Below, piece by piece: positions 17,932-26,513 of a stretch of 64,000 bases of DNA. Source of the stretch: Salmonella enterica subsp. houtenae serovar Houten (GTDB taxonomy: Bacteria > Pseudomonadota > Gammaproteobacteria > Enterobacterales > Enterobacteriaceae). The notes beneath the pieces were generated by a model, which saw only the letters and a program-made list of their open reading frames with translations, searched no databases and had not been told where the DNA came from. The stretch is from NCBI GenBank assembly GCA_900478215.1, contig LS483478.1, positions 3,844,001 through 3,908,000 on the forward strand, in the 5' to 3' direction. The position numbers and the translations under genes are program-made. Numbering within the stretch: the stretch's first letter is position 1; the number at the start of each line of letters is the position of its first letter.

Positions 17932-18313
17932 GTTCGCAGATTTGTTGCCATAGTGCGGCGCGTGCCGCCGGGTTTGCCCGGAGTTCATTAAACGCCGGCG
18001 TCGTGACCTGGGCGCCTTCGAGTTGCAGCGGCGCGTCGGTTCCTAACCGCCAGCTATTACAACGGCTGCCCTGCGGCAGCATGGCGACGCGCTCAGGCGT
18101 CAGTGGTAACACCTGATCGGGACTCACGGTCAACGCGCGTAAAACATCGCGCATTAGCGGCTCGTTCAGCGCCGGTAACTCCTCTGCGACCACAATCAGA
18201 CGCACGTGCGCGGGAAGGGAAATCGCAATCTCGCCCTGTAGCGCGCCAGGACGTCGCAGCGCCCACTGCGTAATACCCAGTTGCTGTAACTGCCAGTCTC
18301 GTCGGGATGTCAT
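17900..18313 (-). CDS. holD: DNA polymerase III psi subunit (HolD)
   Basis: 137 residues, full family length. The N-terminus MTSRRDWQLQQLGITQWALRRP contains the conserved LQQLGITQW segment that in the family contacts the chi subunit. Psi bridges the clamp loader to chi and SSB at the replication fork. It is divergent from rsmC across a 102-base region that must hold both promoters, and its 3' end overlaps rimI. Confidence 0.96.
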   Translation of the reverse strand: MTSRRDWQLQQLGITQWALRRPGALQGEIAISLPAHVRLIVVAEELPALNEPLMRDVLRALTVSPDQVLPLTPERVAMLPQGSRCNSWRLGTDAPLQLEGAQVTTPAFNELRANPAARAALWQQICEHEHDIYPQHE

Positions 18314-18415
18314 AGCGAAACGCTCCTGTAATCAGGGGCGCAAATATAGCAAATCTGTCGAATCTGCGCCATCAAACTACTATAATCGCCGCCAGTCTGA
18401 ATTAAGGAGCATTCC

Positions 18416-19453
18416 ATGTCTGCTTTTACCCCGGCAAGTGAAGTCTTGCTGCGCCACAGTGATGATTTCGAACAAAGCCGTATTCTTTTTGCCGGAGATT
18501 TGCAGGATGACCTGCCCGCGCGCTTTGAATGCGCCGCCAGCCGCGCGCATACGCAACAGTTTCACCACTGGCAGGTGTTAAGCCGCCAGATGGGCGATAA
18601 CGTCCGTTTTAGCCTGGTCGCGCAAGCCAGCGATATCGCTGACTGCGATACGCTGATCTACTACTGGCCGAAAAATAAACCCGAAGCGCAGTTCCAGTTG
18701 ATGAATATTTTGTCGCTAATGCCGTCTGGCGTCGATGTTTTCGTCGTGGGGGAAAACCGCAGCGGCGTGCGTAGCGCCGAACAGATGCTGGCGGACTATG
18801 CGCCGCTGAACAAAGTAGATAGCGCGCGACGTTGCGGCCTTTATCATGGGCGTCTGGAAAAGCAGCCGCGTTTCAGTCTCGAATCCTATTGGGCCGAGTA
18901 TAGCATCGACGGTCTGACCATCAAAACGTTGCCGGGCGTATTCAGCCGCGACGGACTGGATGCCGGGAGCCAACTGCTGCTGTCTACGCTGACGCCGCAC
19001 ACCAAAGGTAAAGTGCTGGATGTCGGCTGCGGCGCTGGCGTGCTTTCCGCCGCGCTGGCCAGCCATTCGCCGAAAGTACGCCTGACGCTGTGTGACGTCA
19101 GCGCTCCGGCGGTGGAAGCCAGCCGCGCCACGCTTGCCGCTAATGGTCTTGACGGCGAGGTATTCGCCAGCAACGTCTTTTCGGAAGTCAAAGGACGTTT
19201 TGACATGATCATCTCCAACCCGCCGTTCCACGACGGAATGCAAACCAGCCTCGATGCGGCGCAAACGCTTATCCGCGGCGCAGTGCGCCATCTGAACAGC
19301 GGCGGCGAGTTACGCATCGTGGCGAACGCCTTTCTGCCCTATCCGAAGATTCTGGATGAGACTTTTGGCTTCCATGACGTCATCGCGCAAACCGGGCGCT
19401 TTAAGGTTTATCGTACTGTGATGACCCGTCAGGCGAAGAAATGGTTGGCCTGA
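18416..19453 (+). CDS. rsmC: 16S rRNA m2G1207 methyltransferase RsmC
   Basis: 345 residues. The N-terminal half is a degenerate methyltransferase fold. The C-terminal half carries SAM motif I VLDVGCGAGVLSAAL (~200-214) and the catalytic NPPF motif ISNPPFHDGM (~263-272). It methylates guanine 1207 of 16S rRNA in the 30S subunit. The ribosome site AAGGAG precedes the ATG by 7-8 bases. REP elements follow the stop. Confidence 0.96.
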   Translation: MSAFTPASEVLLRHSDDFEQSRILFAGDLQDDLPARFECAASRAHTQQFHHWQVLSRQMGDNVRFSLVAQASDIADCDTLIYYWPKNKPEAQFQLMNILSLMPSGVDVFVVGENRSGVRSAEQMLADYAPLNKVDSARRCGLYHGRLEKQPRFSLESYWAEYSIDGLTIKTLPGVFSRDGLDAGSQLLLSTLTPHTKGKVLDVGCGAGVLSAALASHSPKVRLTLCDVSAPAVEASRATLAANGLDGEVFASNVFSEVKGRFDMIISNPPFHDGMQTSLDAAQTLIRGAVRHLNSGGELRIVANAFLPYPKILDETFGFHDVIAQTGRFKVYRTVMTRQAKKWLA

Positions 19454-19516
19454 TAAGCGCAGCGCCATCTGGCTGCATGTGCCGGATGGCGACGCAAGGC
19501 GTCTTATCCGACCTAC
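19448..19516. repeat. BIME: two REP units after rsmC
   Basis: First unit GCCTGATAAGCG...CGCCATCTGGC (19448-19473), second GCCGGATGGCGACG...TCTTATCCGACC (19481-19512). They overlap the end of rsmC and separate it from the tRNA promoter. Confidence 0.8.
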
Positions 19517-19565
19517 GGCTCGCGTCCATTTTTGCAGCAATCAATCTATCCCATGCAATTAACTA

Positions 19566-19593
19566 TTGACGAATAGCTGAAAACCACTAGAAT
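19566..19593 (+). promoter_or_regulatory. Promoter of the leucine tRNA operon
   Basis: -35 TTGACG (19566-19571) and -10 TAGAAT (19588-19593) with a 16-base spacer, followed by a GC-rich GCGCCTCC discriminator. Such a discriminator is the hallmark of stringently controlled stable-RNA promoters. Transcription would start ~35 bases before the first tRNA. Confidence 0.85.
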
Positions 19594-19634
19594 GCGCCTC
19601 CGTGGTAGTGATTCTTTTCAAGAATCGATGGTAT

Positions 19635-19721
19635 GCGAAGGTGGCGGAATTGGTAGACGCGCTAGCTTCAGGTGTTAGTGTCCTTACGGACGTGGGGGTT
19701 CAAGTCCCCCCCCTCGCACCA
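19635..19721 (+). tRNA. leuV: tRNA-Leu (anticodon CAG), copy 1
   Basis: 87 bases, class II tRNA with a long variable arm. Acceptor stem GCGAAGG...CCTCGC plus encoded CCA. The anticodon CAG is in TTCAGGT (CUG codons). T-loop GTTCAAGTC. First of three tandem copies; the name follows the enteric leuVPQ operon order. Confidence 0.98.
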
Positions 19722-19748
19722 AAACCACGTTGATATTGCTCGCACTGG

Positions 19749-19835
19749 GCGAAGGTGGCGGAATTGGTAGACGCGCTAGCTTCAGGTGTTAGTGTTCTTA
19801 CGGACGTGGGGGTTCAAGTCCCCCCCCTCGCACCA
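19749..19835 (+). tRNA. leuP: tRNA-Leu (anticodon CAG), copy 2
   Basis: 87 bases, identical to the flanking copies except for one base: T instead of C at gene position 48 (19796), in the long variable arm. The change turns a C-G pair in that arm's GTCC/GGAC stem into a U-G wobble. It should still fold normally. Confidence 0.98.
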
Positions 19836-19866
19836 ACGAGGCCATATCAAAAAGTAAGATAACTGT

Positions 19867-19953
19867 GCGAAGGTGGCGGAATTGGTAGACGCGCTAGCTT
19901 CAGGTGTTAGTGTCCTTACGGACGTGGGGGTTCAAGTCCCCCCCCTCGCACCA
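19867..19953 (+). tRNA. leuQ: tRNA-Leu (anticodon CAG), copy 3
   Basis: 87 bases, identical to copy 1. Spacers between copies are 27 and 31 bases and not repeated. A T/C-rich stretch follows the CCA; no clear hairpin terminator is seen. Confidence 0.98.
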
Positions 19954-19984
19954 ATTATCTTATCCTCCCTTTGTCTCTTCATTT

Positions 19985-20221
19985 TCACCCCTGACTCCAG
20001 TTCATCATTGCCAACATCATGCCGCCAATAAGCGCCATACACGATGGCAGCAGTACAAAATGCCGTAATTGTTTGTGATACAACATCAGCGCAGACAGTA
20101 GCAATCCTGATACAATCAACAGCTTCAGCACATAAGCTGACAGGCCGGTAAACGCCAGTCCAACGATAATAACTCCAGGCAATAATACGCCCCATCCGCT
20201 GCCTAACGTCCGCTGCAACAT
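19985..20221 (-). CDS. yjjZ: YjjZ-like small membrane protein
   Basis: 78 residues from ATG 20221 (MLQRTLGSGWGVLLPGVIIV). Three hydrophobic segments (~11-30, ~33-44, ~52-70) suggest a small inner-membrane protein (DUF1435 type). The function is unknown. A Fur box lies just upstream, so iron probably represses it. It is convergent with the leucine tRNA operon. Confidence 0.85.
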   Translation of the reverse strand: MLQRTLGSGWGVLLPGVIIVGLAFTGLSAYVLKLLIVSGLLLSALMLYHKQLRHFVLLPSCMALIGGMMLAMMNWSQG

Positions 20222-20239
20222 GGTTTCACCTCTGTAATT

Positions 20240-20260
20240 GATAATGATAACCAATATCAT
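20240..20260. promoter_or_regulatory. Fur box upstream of yjjZ
   Basis: GATAATGATAACCAATATCAT closely follows the 19-bp Fur consensus GATAATGATAATCATTATC. It lies 19 bases upstream of the yjjZ start, in a position to block its promoter when iron is plentiful. Confidence 0.8.
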
Positions 20261-20471
20261 ATGATATATTTTCTCATTTGTCAGCCGGGGAGAACGCTAA
20301 ATAGATGAGTTTTACTTAACGGTTGATGACACGTATTCAGTAAGGTGATAAATTGTCCGACTGTTAACGTAAAAACAACAACACTTCGCTTTATGCGACT
20401 TTTTCTCGCACGTTATTTTCATGTTGGCGCCCGATTCCGTGTATATCACCGATAAATAACGACAATTACCC

Positions 20472-21536
20472 ATGACAACACCATCCTGGCGATCGCTTCG
20501 TGTTAAGAAGTATCAGCTTTCTTTACGCCTTTTCTTGTTTCTCAACGCCGTATCGGCGCTGTTTACTCTCGTTTTCCCCCTTTATCAGATCAATGTATTT
20601 TGCACGCCAATGATCGGGATATTGCTCCTGAGCGTATTACTGTTGATATGGCATGGGAAATATGGACAAAAAAGAATTAATCTCCCCTTAATCTCCATAC
20701 TCTTTGGGGGATTATGGGCGGTACATATTGCACTAAAGTATCCGGCGTTAGGCCATTATGATTTTTCTTTTTTACTGATTTCCCTGCTTAGCGTTCTGTT
20801 TATCGGCTCGATAGCCTTTGCCGCGAATATCGTCGCGTTTACGCTCCATTCGCTACCGTCAGTCGCGGTCTGCCTGTGGCTGAACGGTAATGAACAAGGT
20901 TTGCGAATCCTCTATTTGCTGGCCCTGCCAATGGTGGGAATCGCTATTCAGCATGTTATCCAGAAACGCTACGATAATTTTGCCCAGCAGCTCATGTTTA
21001 AGCTGCTGGCCGAGCGGGAAACCCTCAACGGCCTGAGTATGCTTGATCCATTAACCGGCTTGTATAACCGCCGTGGCCTGCAAAATCGGCTGGATACGTT
21101 ACAGGCGCTGGGCAGCCATGAACACTACGTCCTGCTATTGGATATCGATCATTTCAAAGCGTATAACGATCACTACGGTCATATGATGGGCGATCAGGCG
21201 TTAATTCGCGTCTCAGCGGCAATTCGGGACGCCGTGCGATCGCGCGATGTCGTCTGCCGTTTTGGCGGTGAAGAATTTCTGGTGTTGCTGACCGCCGCCG
21301 AACCACAGCAGGCCCGCGTTACCGCAGAACGTATCCGACAGGAAGTATACGATCTTAAAATCCCGCATATGTTTAACGAAAGCGTCGCCACCAATGTTAC
21401 CGTCAGTATCGGCATTGCGCCGCTGACGGATCGCAATATCGGAGACGCTATCGAAAAAGCGGATAAAGCGCTCTACGAAGCCAAACATCTTGGACGTAAC
21501 CACATTCTGGTCAGCGACGACGTGCGCGCCATATGA
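20472..21536 (+). CDS. Membrane diguanylate cyclase (GGDEF; GGEEF form)
   Basis: 354 residues. About six transmembrane helices occupy residues ~15-180 (for example FLFLNAVSALFTLVFPL). The GGDEF domain spans ~190-350: DPLTGLYNRRG (~193-203), DIDHFKAYND (~222-231) and the active-site RFGGEEF (~259-265). The product-inhibition I-site RSRD sits exactly five residues before GGEEF, so both catalysis and feedback inhibition look intact. It should make cyclic di-GMP from GTP. The location corresponds to the Salmonella GGDEF gene called STM4551 in LT2, absent from the same place in E. coli K-12. The N-terminal sensor input is unknown. Confidence 0.93.
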   Translation: MTTPSWRSLRVKKYQLSLRLFLFLNAVSALFTLVFPLYQINVFCTPMIGILLLSVLLLIWHGKYGQKRINLPLISILFGGLWAVHIALKYPALGHYDFSFLLISLLSVLFIGSIAFAANIVAFTLHSLPSVAVCLWLNGNEQGLRILYLLALPMVGIAIQHVIQKRYDNFAQQLMFKLLAERETLNGLSMLDPLTGLYNRRGLQNRLDTLQALGSHEHYVLLLDIDHFKAYNDHYGHMMGDQALIRVSAAIRDAVRSRDVVCRFGGEEFLVLLTAAEPQQARVTAERIRQEVYDLKIPHMFNESVATNVTVSIGIAPLTDRNIGDAIEKADKALYEAKHLGRNHILVSDDVRAI

Positions 21537-21611
21537 ATCCTGCTGGCGTAATCGTGCTACGCCAACAGCGTTAACCATAAACCGCTTGCCATCGTTTATC
21601 GCTATCGATAG

Positions 21612-21630
21612 GATTAGCAATCATTATCAT
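21612..21630. promoter_or_regulatory. Fur box upstream of fhuF
   Basis: GATTAGCAATCATTATCAT has the AATCATTATCA core of a Fur box, 26 bases upstream of the fhuF start. fhuF is a classic Fur-repressed gene. Confidence 0.8.
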
Positions 21631-21656
21631 TTAGATTAACATCATTAAATTGCGCT

Positions 21657-22445
21657 ATGGCCTACCGTTCCGCACCGATTGCTGACGATATTATCTGGCG
21701 AGCTGCTCTCCGGCCGGAAGACGCTTCACTGGCGGAAGCAGTACGCGAGACGATCGCCTCTACCCGTGAGCACCTGTTGGACTTCATCCGGCTGGATGAA
21801 ACGCCGCCGCCAACGGCGATGACTCTTGCCCAGTGGACGCGCCCCGCGACGTTCCGTTCATTGCTGGCCGTCTATTCCGATCACATCTATCGGCACACGC
21901 CAGGCCTGCCACGTGAAGATAAGCCGTTACTCTCCCTGTGGGCGCAATGGTATATCGGGCTGATGGCGCCGCCGTTGATGCTGGCATTACTGACGCAAGC
22001 GCGCGCTATCAATGTCTCCGCGGAACATATTCACGTTGAATTTCATGAAACCGGGCGCGCCGCGTGTTTCTGGCTTGATGTGCATCAGGATAACCTGACA
22101 ACGGGTCGTGCTCCGGAAGAACGAATGGAAACGCTGGTAGTCTCCGCCCTGCAGCCGGTCGTTCAGGCGCTGGAGGCCACTGGCGACATCAACGCGAAAC
22201 TGATCTGGAGCAATACCGGTTATTTAATCAACTGGTATCTGACTGAGATGAAGCCGCTGCTTGGCGAAGCCCTGCTGGCAACGCTACGCCAGCGCTGTTT
22301 TTTTGAAAAGCAGCTATCTGACGGTCAGGATAACCCGCTGTGGCGGACCGTCGTAATGCGCGACGGTCTTCTGGTACGCAGAACCTGCTGCCAACGTTAC
22401 CGCTTACCTGACGTACAGCAGTGCGGCGACTGCACGCTAAAGTAA
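21657..22445 (+). CDS. fhuF: FhuF, ferric hydroxamate siderophore reductase
   Basis: 262 residues. The unusual 2Fe-2S cluster motif is at the C-terminus: RTCCQRYRLPDVQQCGDC (Cys-Cys-x10-Cys-x2-Cys). FhuF releases iron from ferrioxamine-type siderophores by reduction in the cytoplasm. The protein starts MAYRSAPIADDIIWRA. Iron regulation is expected from the Fur box just upstream. Confidence 0.97.
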   Translation: MAYRSAPIADDIIWRAALRPEDASLAEAVRETIASTREHLLDFIRLDETPPPTAMTLAQWTRPATFRSLLAVYSDHIYRHTPGLPREDKPLLSLWAQWYIGLMAPPLMLALLTQARAINVSAEHIHVEFHETGRAACFWLDVHQDNLTTGRAPEERMETLVVSALQPVVQALEATGDINAKLIWSNTGYLINWYLTEMKPLLGEALLATLRQRCFFEKQLSDGQDNPLWRTVVMRDGLLVRRTCCQRYRLPDVQQCGDCTLK

Positions 22446-22595
22446 ACCGCTTTACGTTGCCTTCAGTTATCGTCACGGCTTACTGTTGCTGGCCTGTAAC
22501 ATTATTATATTTACAGCGACGCTCTCCTTATGACAAATTACGTTTTGCCATTTTTGGGTCTACCGTGGCTATTGGTAAGGTCTCAGGAGAGAAAA

Positions 22596-23054
22596 ATGAG
22601 TCTGCAATCTGTACGGCAATTTCTGGCCGATCATGCTCCCGATATTGAAATTATCGAATTAAATCAAAGTACAGCGACTGTCGAGCTGGCAGCCAAAGCG
22701 CACAACGTAGAGCCAGGACAGATAGCTAAGACGCTCTCGCTTAAGGTAAAAGACACCATTATTTTGGTGGTCGCTAAAGGCGATGCCCGCCTGGATAATA
22801 AGAAGCTTAAAACCACGTTCGGCGCAAAAGCCCGTATGTTGAGCAGCGATGAAGTGGTCAATGCAACCGGACATCCTGTCGGCGGCGTCTGCCCCTTCGG
22901 GCTGGAGCACCCGCTGCCCGTTTATTGCGACATCTCTCTGAAGGGGTATAACGAAGTATTGCCTGCCGCAGGCGCCACGCACAGTGCGGTACGCATCACA
23001 CCGGAAAGAATGGCTGAACTGACATCGGCGACTTGGGTAGACGTGTGCCAATAA
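22596..23054 (+). CDS. YbaK/ProX-type aminoacyl-tRNA deacylase-like protein
   Basis: 152 residues from ATG 22596 (MSLQSVRQFLADHAPDIEII) after GGAGAGAAAA. The frame is open 22 codons upstream, but those codons lack a ribosome site. YbaK/EbsC-fold motifs: catalytic-type lysine in AKTLSLKVKDTIILVVAKGDARLDNKKLK (~47-75), VGGVCPFGLE (~98-107) and the AGATHSAVRITPE end. Members hydrolyse mischarged aminoacyl-tRNA; the exact substrate here is unknown. It is absent from this position in E. coli K-12. Confidence 0.85.
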   Translation: MSLQSVRQFLADHAPDIEIIELNQSTATVELAAKAHNVEPGQIAKTLSLKVKDTIILVVAKGDARLDNKKLKTTFGAKARMLSSDEVVNATGHPVGGVCPFGLEHPLPVYCDISLKGYNEVLPAAGATHSAVRITPERMAELTSATWVDVCQ

Positions 23055-23105
23055 CGTGCCCTGGCACCCGGATTCCCCGAACAAGCACGGCGCATCCGGC
23101 GCGGG

Positions 23106-23780
23106 CTATACCCGATGCTGGAGCGCGGTAGCATCTCCGGCGCGCAGATATAACAGAATATCCGCCGCATCGAGTAACCCGGCATCAGAACTCACGCCCA
23201 GCTTGGACATCACATTAAACTTATGCGCCCGGATAGTCTTAATGTTACGTTCTAACTGGACGGCAATTTGCGGCATTGAGTAGCCGTTCGACATAAAACG
23301 CAGAATCTCCCGCTCGGTTGGACTAAGCATACAATTCTGGTGAAGCTCCCAAAGATTACCTGTGCGCTCCGTCGCCCGACGGGCGCCATTCAGCGATGTG
23401 AATAAGGCATCCTGTAAAACGTCTAACGGCGACGCTTTGCTGATGACCCCATCCAGCGGTAGGGGGGATAGCGCGCTGATTAAGCGGGCTTCAACATCAT
23501 CATCAGCAATCACCAGACGCCGCATATGGGGATAATTTACCGCCAGCTCCGTCAGGCAAGCTAATCCTGTCCGGCGTTCAGTTCTTAACGCAGAGAGAGA
23601 AAAAATAACGACAGAAAACGGCGTCTTTGGCGCAGCCTTATAAAATGCGGACGGGTTTGAAAAAATATGAAGCGTATGTCGACAATCCGGCATTGCATCA
23701 AATAACCCTTTAATACCAATGTTGCTCATCACGCATTTTTCTACGAGCGCAACATTTCTCTTACTGATTCTGTTTTCCAT
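23106..23780 (-). CDS. bglJ: BglJ, LuxR-type transcription regulator
   Basis: 224 residues. The C-terminal LuxR/FixJ-type HTH (~153-205) reads LSPTEREILRFMSNGYSMPQIAVQLERNIKTIRAHKFNVMSKLG in its order. The N-terminal half has a degenerate receiver fold. In E. coli BglJ forms a heterodimer with RcsB and counteracts H-NS silencing of bgl and other loci. The start overlaps yjjQ by 40 bases, so it is co-translated with yjjQ. Confidence 0.94.
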   Translation of the reverse strand: MENRISKRNVALVEKCVMSNIGIKGLFDAMPDCRHTLHIFSNPSAFYKAAPKTPFSVVIFSLSALRTERRTGLACLTELAVNYPHMRRLVIADDDVEARLISALSPLPLDGVISKASPLDVLQDALFTSLNGARRATERTGNLWELHQNCMLSPTEREILRFMSNGYSMPQIAVQLERNIKTIRAHKFNVMSKLGVSSDAGLLDAADILLYLRAGDATALQHRV

Positions 23781-24466
23781 TCCATGGTTTCTCCATATAC
23801 CGAAGGTAGATTCAATTCTTTGGCTCCCTGAGAACTATTGATCCATGCATACATCTCTGCATTACTGTGTATTGATAAGCGTCGCATAGCGCTATTTTTT
23901 TGAGCGCTAATTGTTTTATTACTTTTTTTAAGTAGTGCCGCAATTTGGTTAATACCCCACCCTTTTCCTAAAAGGCGTAATACTTTTCGTTCAGACAGCG
24001 TAAGGACTATCGGCCTGTCGCCGGGCTCCGGAATTTCAGATGATACTTGAGGCGATAATAACGTTTTGCTTATTCTTTCTGATTGTGCGTTTCCCCCATG
24101 GATAACGCTAATAAGATTCTCGACAGGCTCTTCGTCTGAAAGCAGTGTGCTGATGGGAGCCATCAGGAAATCAACTGCATATATGTAACAGGATTCAGGC
24201 ACCAGAAACACCCAATGTATGTCACGATATTGTGATAGTAAGCTATAAAAATATTCGCAGATAGTACGGGGGGAGGCATTGTTAACCGCCAAATCAGCGA
24301 TAATCAAATCGCTTCGACGTAACTGTAGCAGTGTCAGTTCCTCTATCGTTCGACAATACGCCAGTCTATAATCGGGAAAATTACCTGTTATAACCCCTTT
24401 AAGACCTTCCTGTATAAGGGGCGTTTTACTGATAATAAGTCCATTTTTGCAGCATCCTGGCAGCAT
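23741..24466 (-). CDS. yjjQ: YjjQ, LuxR-type transcription regulator
   Basis: 241 residues from ATG 24466 (MLPGCCKNGLIISKTPLIQE), the length known for the family; 24 more codons are open upstream. The LuxR-type HTH is at ~177-225 (LTLSERKVLRLLGKGWGINQIAALLKKSNKTISAQKNSAMRRL). In enterics YjjQ represses motility and other targets. The yjjQ-bglJ unit is silenced by H-NS and activated by LeuO. The region upstream is strikingly AT-rich, fitting H-NS control. Confidence 0.94.
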   Translation of the reverse strand: MLPGCCKNGLIISKTPLIQEGLKGVITGNFPDYRLAYCRTIEELTLLQLRRSDLIIADLAVNNASPRTICEYFYSLLSQYRDIHWVFLVPESCYIYAVDFLMAPISTLLSDEEPVENLISVIHGGNAQSERISKTLLSPQVSSEIPEPGDRPIVLTLSERKVLRLLGKGWGINQIAALLKKSNKTISAQKNSAMRRLSIHSNAEMYAWINSSQGAKELNLPSVYGETMEWKTESVREMLRS

Positions 24467-25179
24467 AATTCCTCCGCATCCACGCGTCCTCTTTTTCATT
24501 GCCCTATTAATAAATAGCACTATTAACAATGAGCACAAAAAAACATTGGCCGAGTGAATTAATTATCCTCGATTTATTTTTAGAGATATAACATTGATTG
24601 TGCTACAATCTACATAGCACAAAAACATGAAATCACTATCGTATAGTTACTCATAAAAATAGAAGCAATACAATTAAATTAACTAAATTTGCACATTAGC
24701 AATTCTAACGTCAAATGCTCATATTAATAAATTTAAAATATGGATTCACCATTGGCTCATATTGCACTACCTTACAATAAAAGCCCCATAATGCCGACAG
24801 TTACCCAGAAAATCCGCACTATACCTACAAATTACGCTATGCCATACCTAATTTTTACGCCTGCCGCACACACCGTTGTTGTTAAACGATTAATGCATAG
24901 CGTTGATAAAATTCACCACATAATTGGTTCAAAAATGAACGGCCCGGCGATCATCATGTCTCTATTCTGGAAACGGACATACGAAAACCGTCGCCCATTA
25001 GGGTAGGGGTATTCAGCCTGCGACGTGGCTCAAGACTCAAGAGTCTTATCCATTGCATCTGGCGTTTTTATCAACAAAAATTGATCTTAACCAACGCCAT
25101 CACGCATAAGCTTCGTGTTAAAAAGAACGTCTCCGTCATAGTGATGGCGCATAAAATGTCTTTTCGGACAGGATGAGTC
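24467..25179. other. 713-base AT-rich gap upstream of yjjQ and yjjP
   Basis: No convincing gene. 24480-24760 is very AT-rich, a probable H-NS nucleation region for yjjQ-bglJ. A perfect palindrome AAGACTCAAGAGTCTT lies at 25032-25047, 133 bases before yjjP, and might be an operator. An 88-codon frame at 24740-25006 lacks a ribosome site and is not called. Confidence 0.6.
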
Positions 25180-25956
25180 ATGCCAGAAGAACAGTCAATT
25201 CAGCGAGCGGTAACACGATTATGTATTCAATGCGGACTTTTTTTATTGCAACACGGGGCGGAAAGCGCGCTGGTTGATGAGCTTTCCACCCGTCTTGGTT
25301 TAGCGCTTGGTATGGATAGCGTCGAAAGCGCGATCTCCTCTAACGCCATTGTACTGACGACCATCAAAGACGGACAATGCCTGACATCGACACGTAAAAA
25401 CCAGGATCGCGGCATTAATATGCACGTCGTCACGGAGGTTCAGCATATCGTCATCCTCGCGGAACATCACCTGCTGGATGACAAAGGCGTGGAAAAACGC
25501 TTTAGCCAGCTCCGGCCGCTGCGTTATCCGCGCTGGCTGGTGGCGTTTATGGTTGGACTCTCCTGCGCCTGCTTTTGTAAGTTGAATAATGGCGGCTGGG
25601 ATGGCGCGGTTATCACCTTTTTCGCCAGTATGATAGCGATGTATATTCGTCAGATGCTGGCGCAACGGCATTTACATCCGCAGATCAATTTTTGCATCAC
25701 CGCCTTTATCGCCACCACGATTTCCGGGCTGATGCTCACCCTTCCCGCCTTTAGCCAGACGCCCACTATCGCCATGGCGGCGAGCGTACTGCTACTGGTG
25801 CCGGGCTTTCCACTGATTAACGCGGTCGCCGATATGTTTAAAGGGCATATTAATACCGGGTTGGCCCGCTGGGCTATCGCCAGCCTGCTGACGCTGGCCA
25901 CCTGTGTGGGCGTGGTGATGTCGATGACAGTATGGGGGCTACGAGGATGGGTATAA
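25180..25956 (+). CDS. yjjP: YjjP, ThrE-family exporter subunit
   Basis: 258 residues, with about five hydrophobic helices from ~118 onward (PRWLVAFMVGLSCACF, AVITFFASMIAMYI and others). It is the larger half of a split ThrE-type exporter. The N-terminal ~110 residues (RLCIQCGLFLLQHGAES...) are soluble and conserved. With YjjB it exports dicarboxylates, shown for succinate in E. coli. The ribosome site AGGATGAG precedes the ATG. Its 3' end overlaps yjjB by 10 bases. Confidence 0.94.
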   Translation: MPEEQSIQRAVTRLCIQCGLFLLQHGAESALVDELSTRLGLALGMDSVESAISSNAIVLTTIKDGQCLTSTRKNQDRGINMHVVTEVQHIVILAEHHLLDDKGVEKRFSQLRPLRYPRWLVAFMVGLSCACFCKLNNGGWDGAVITFFASMIAMYIRQMLAQRHLHPQINFCITAFIATTISGLMLTLPAFSQTPTIAMAASVLLLVPGFPLINAVADMFKGHINTGLARWAIASLLTLATCVGVVMSMTVWGLRGWV

Positions 25957-26420
25957 TTAACTTTTTACTGGCGCTCATGCAGGACATGATCCTGTCTGCG
26001 ATCCCCGCCGTCGGGTTTGCGATGGTCTTTAATGTTCCCCACCGGGCGCTTCCATGGTGCGCGCTACTGGGGGCGCTGGGTCATGGTTCGCGTATGCTGA
26101 TGATGAGCGCTGGCTTTAATATCGAATGGTCGACGTTTATGGCTTCACTGCTGGTCGGCAGTATTGGTATTCAGTGGTCACGCTGGTATCTCGCTCACCC
26201 TAAAGTGTTTACCGTCGCGGCCGTGATCCCGATGTTTCCGGGGATTTCCGCCTATACCGCGATGATTTCCGCAGTAAAAATTAGTCATCTGGGCTATAGC
26301 GAACCGATGATGATTACGCTGCTGACCAATTTTCTGAAAGCCTCTTCCATCGTGGGCGCGCTCTCAATTGGGCTCTCTGTACCTGGATTATGGCTGTACC
26401 GCAAACGGCCCCGCGTATAA
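25947..26420 (+). CDS. yjjB: YjjB, ThrE-family exporter subunit
   Basis: 157 residues from ATG 25947 (MGIINFLLALMQDMILSAIP). Four or five hydrophobic helices. It corresponds to the second half of ThrE-type carriers, with the conserved VIPMFPGISAYTAMISAVKIS (~92-112). It partners YjjP. An ATG five codons upstream gives a slightly longer form. Confidence 0.94.
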   Translation: MGIINFLLALMQDMILSAIPAVGFAMVFNVPHRALPWCALLGALGHGSRMLMMSAGFNIEWSTFMASLLVGSIGIQWSRWYLAHPKVFTVAAVIPMFPGISAYTAMISAVKISHLGYSEPMMITLLTNFLKASSIVGALSIGLSVPGLWLYRKRPRV

Positions 26421-26513
26421 TCAGTGGAACGCCCTCCTGCTGTTCTTACAGGTCTGTGTGGTACTATAAAAACCGTCACCCTTCTCGGTTGTTGTTCCAT
26501 ATTGAGAAACATT

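Noticed and set aside
24740..25006. 88-codon frame upstream of yjjP
   Set aside because: No ribosome site, no recognisable domain, and AT-rich, unstructured sequence. It is more likely part of a regulatory region.
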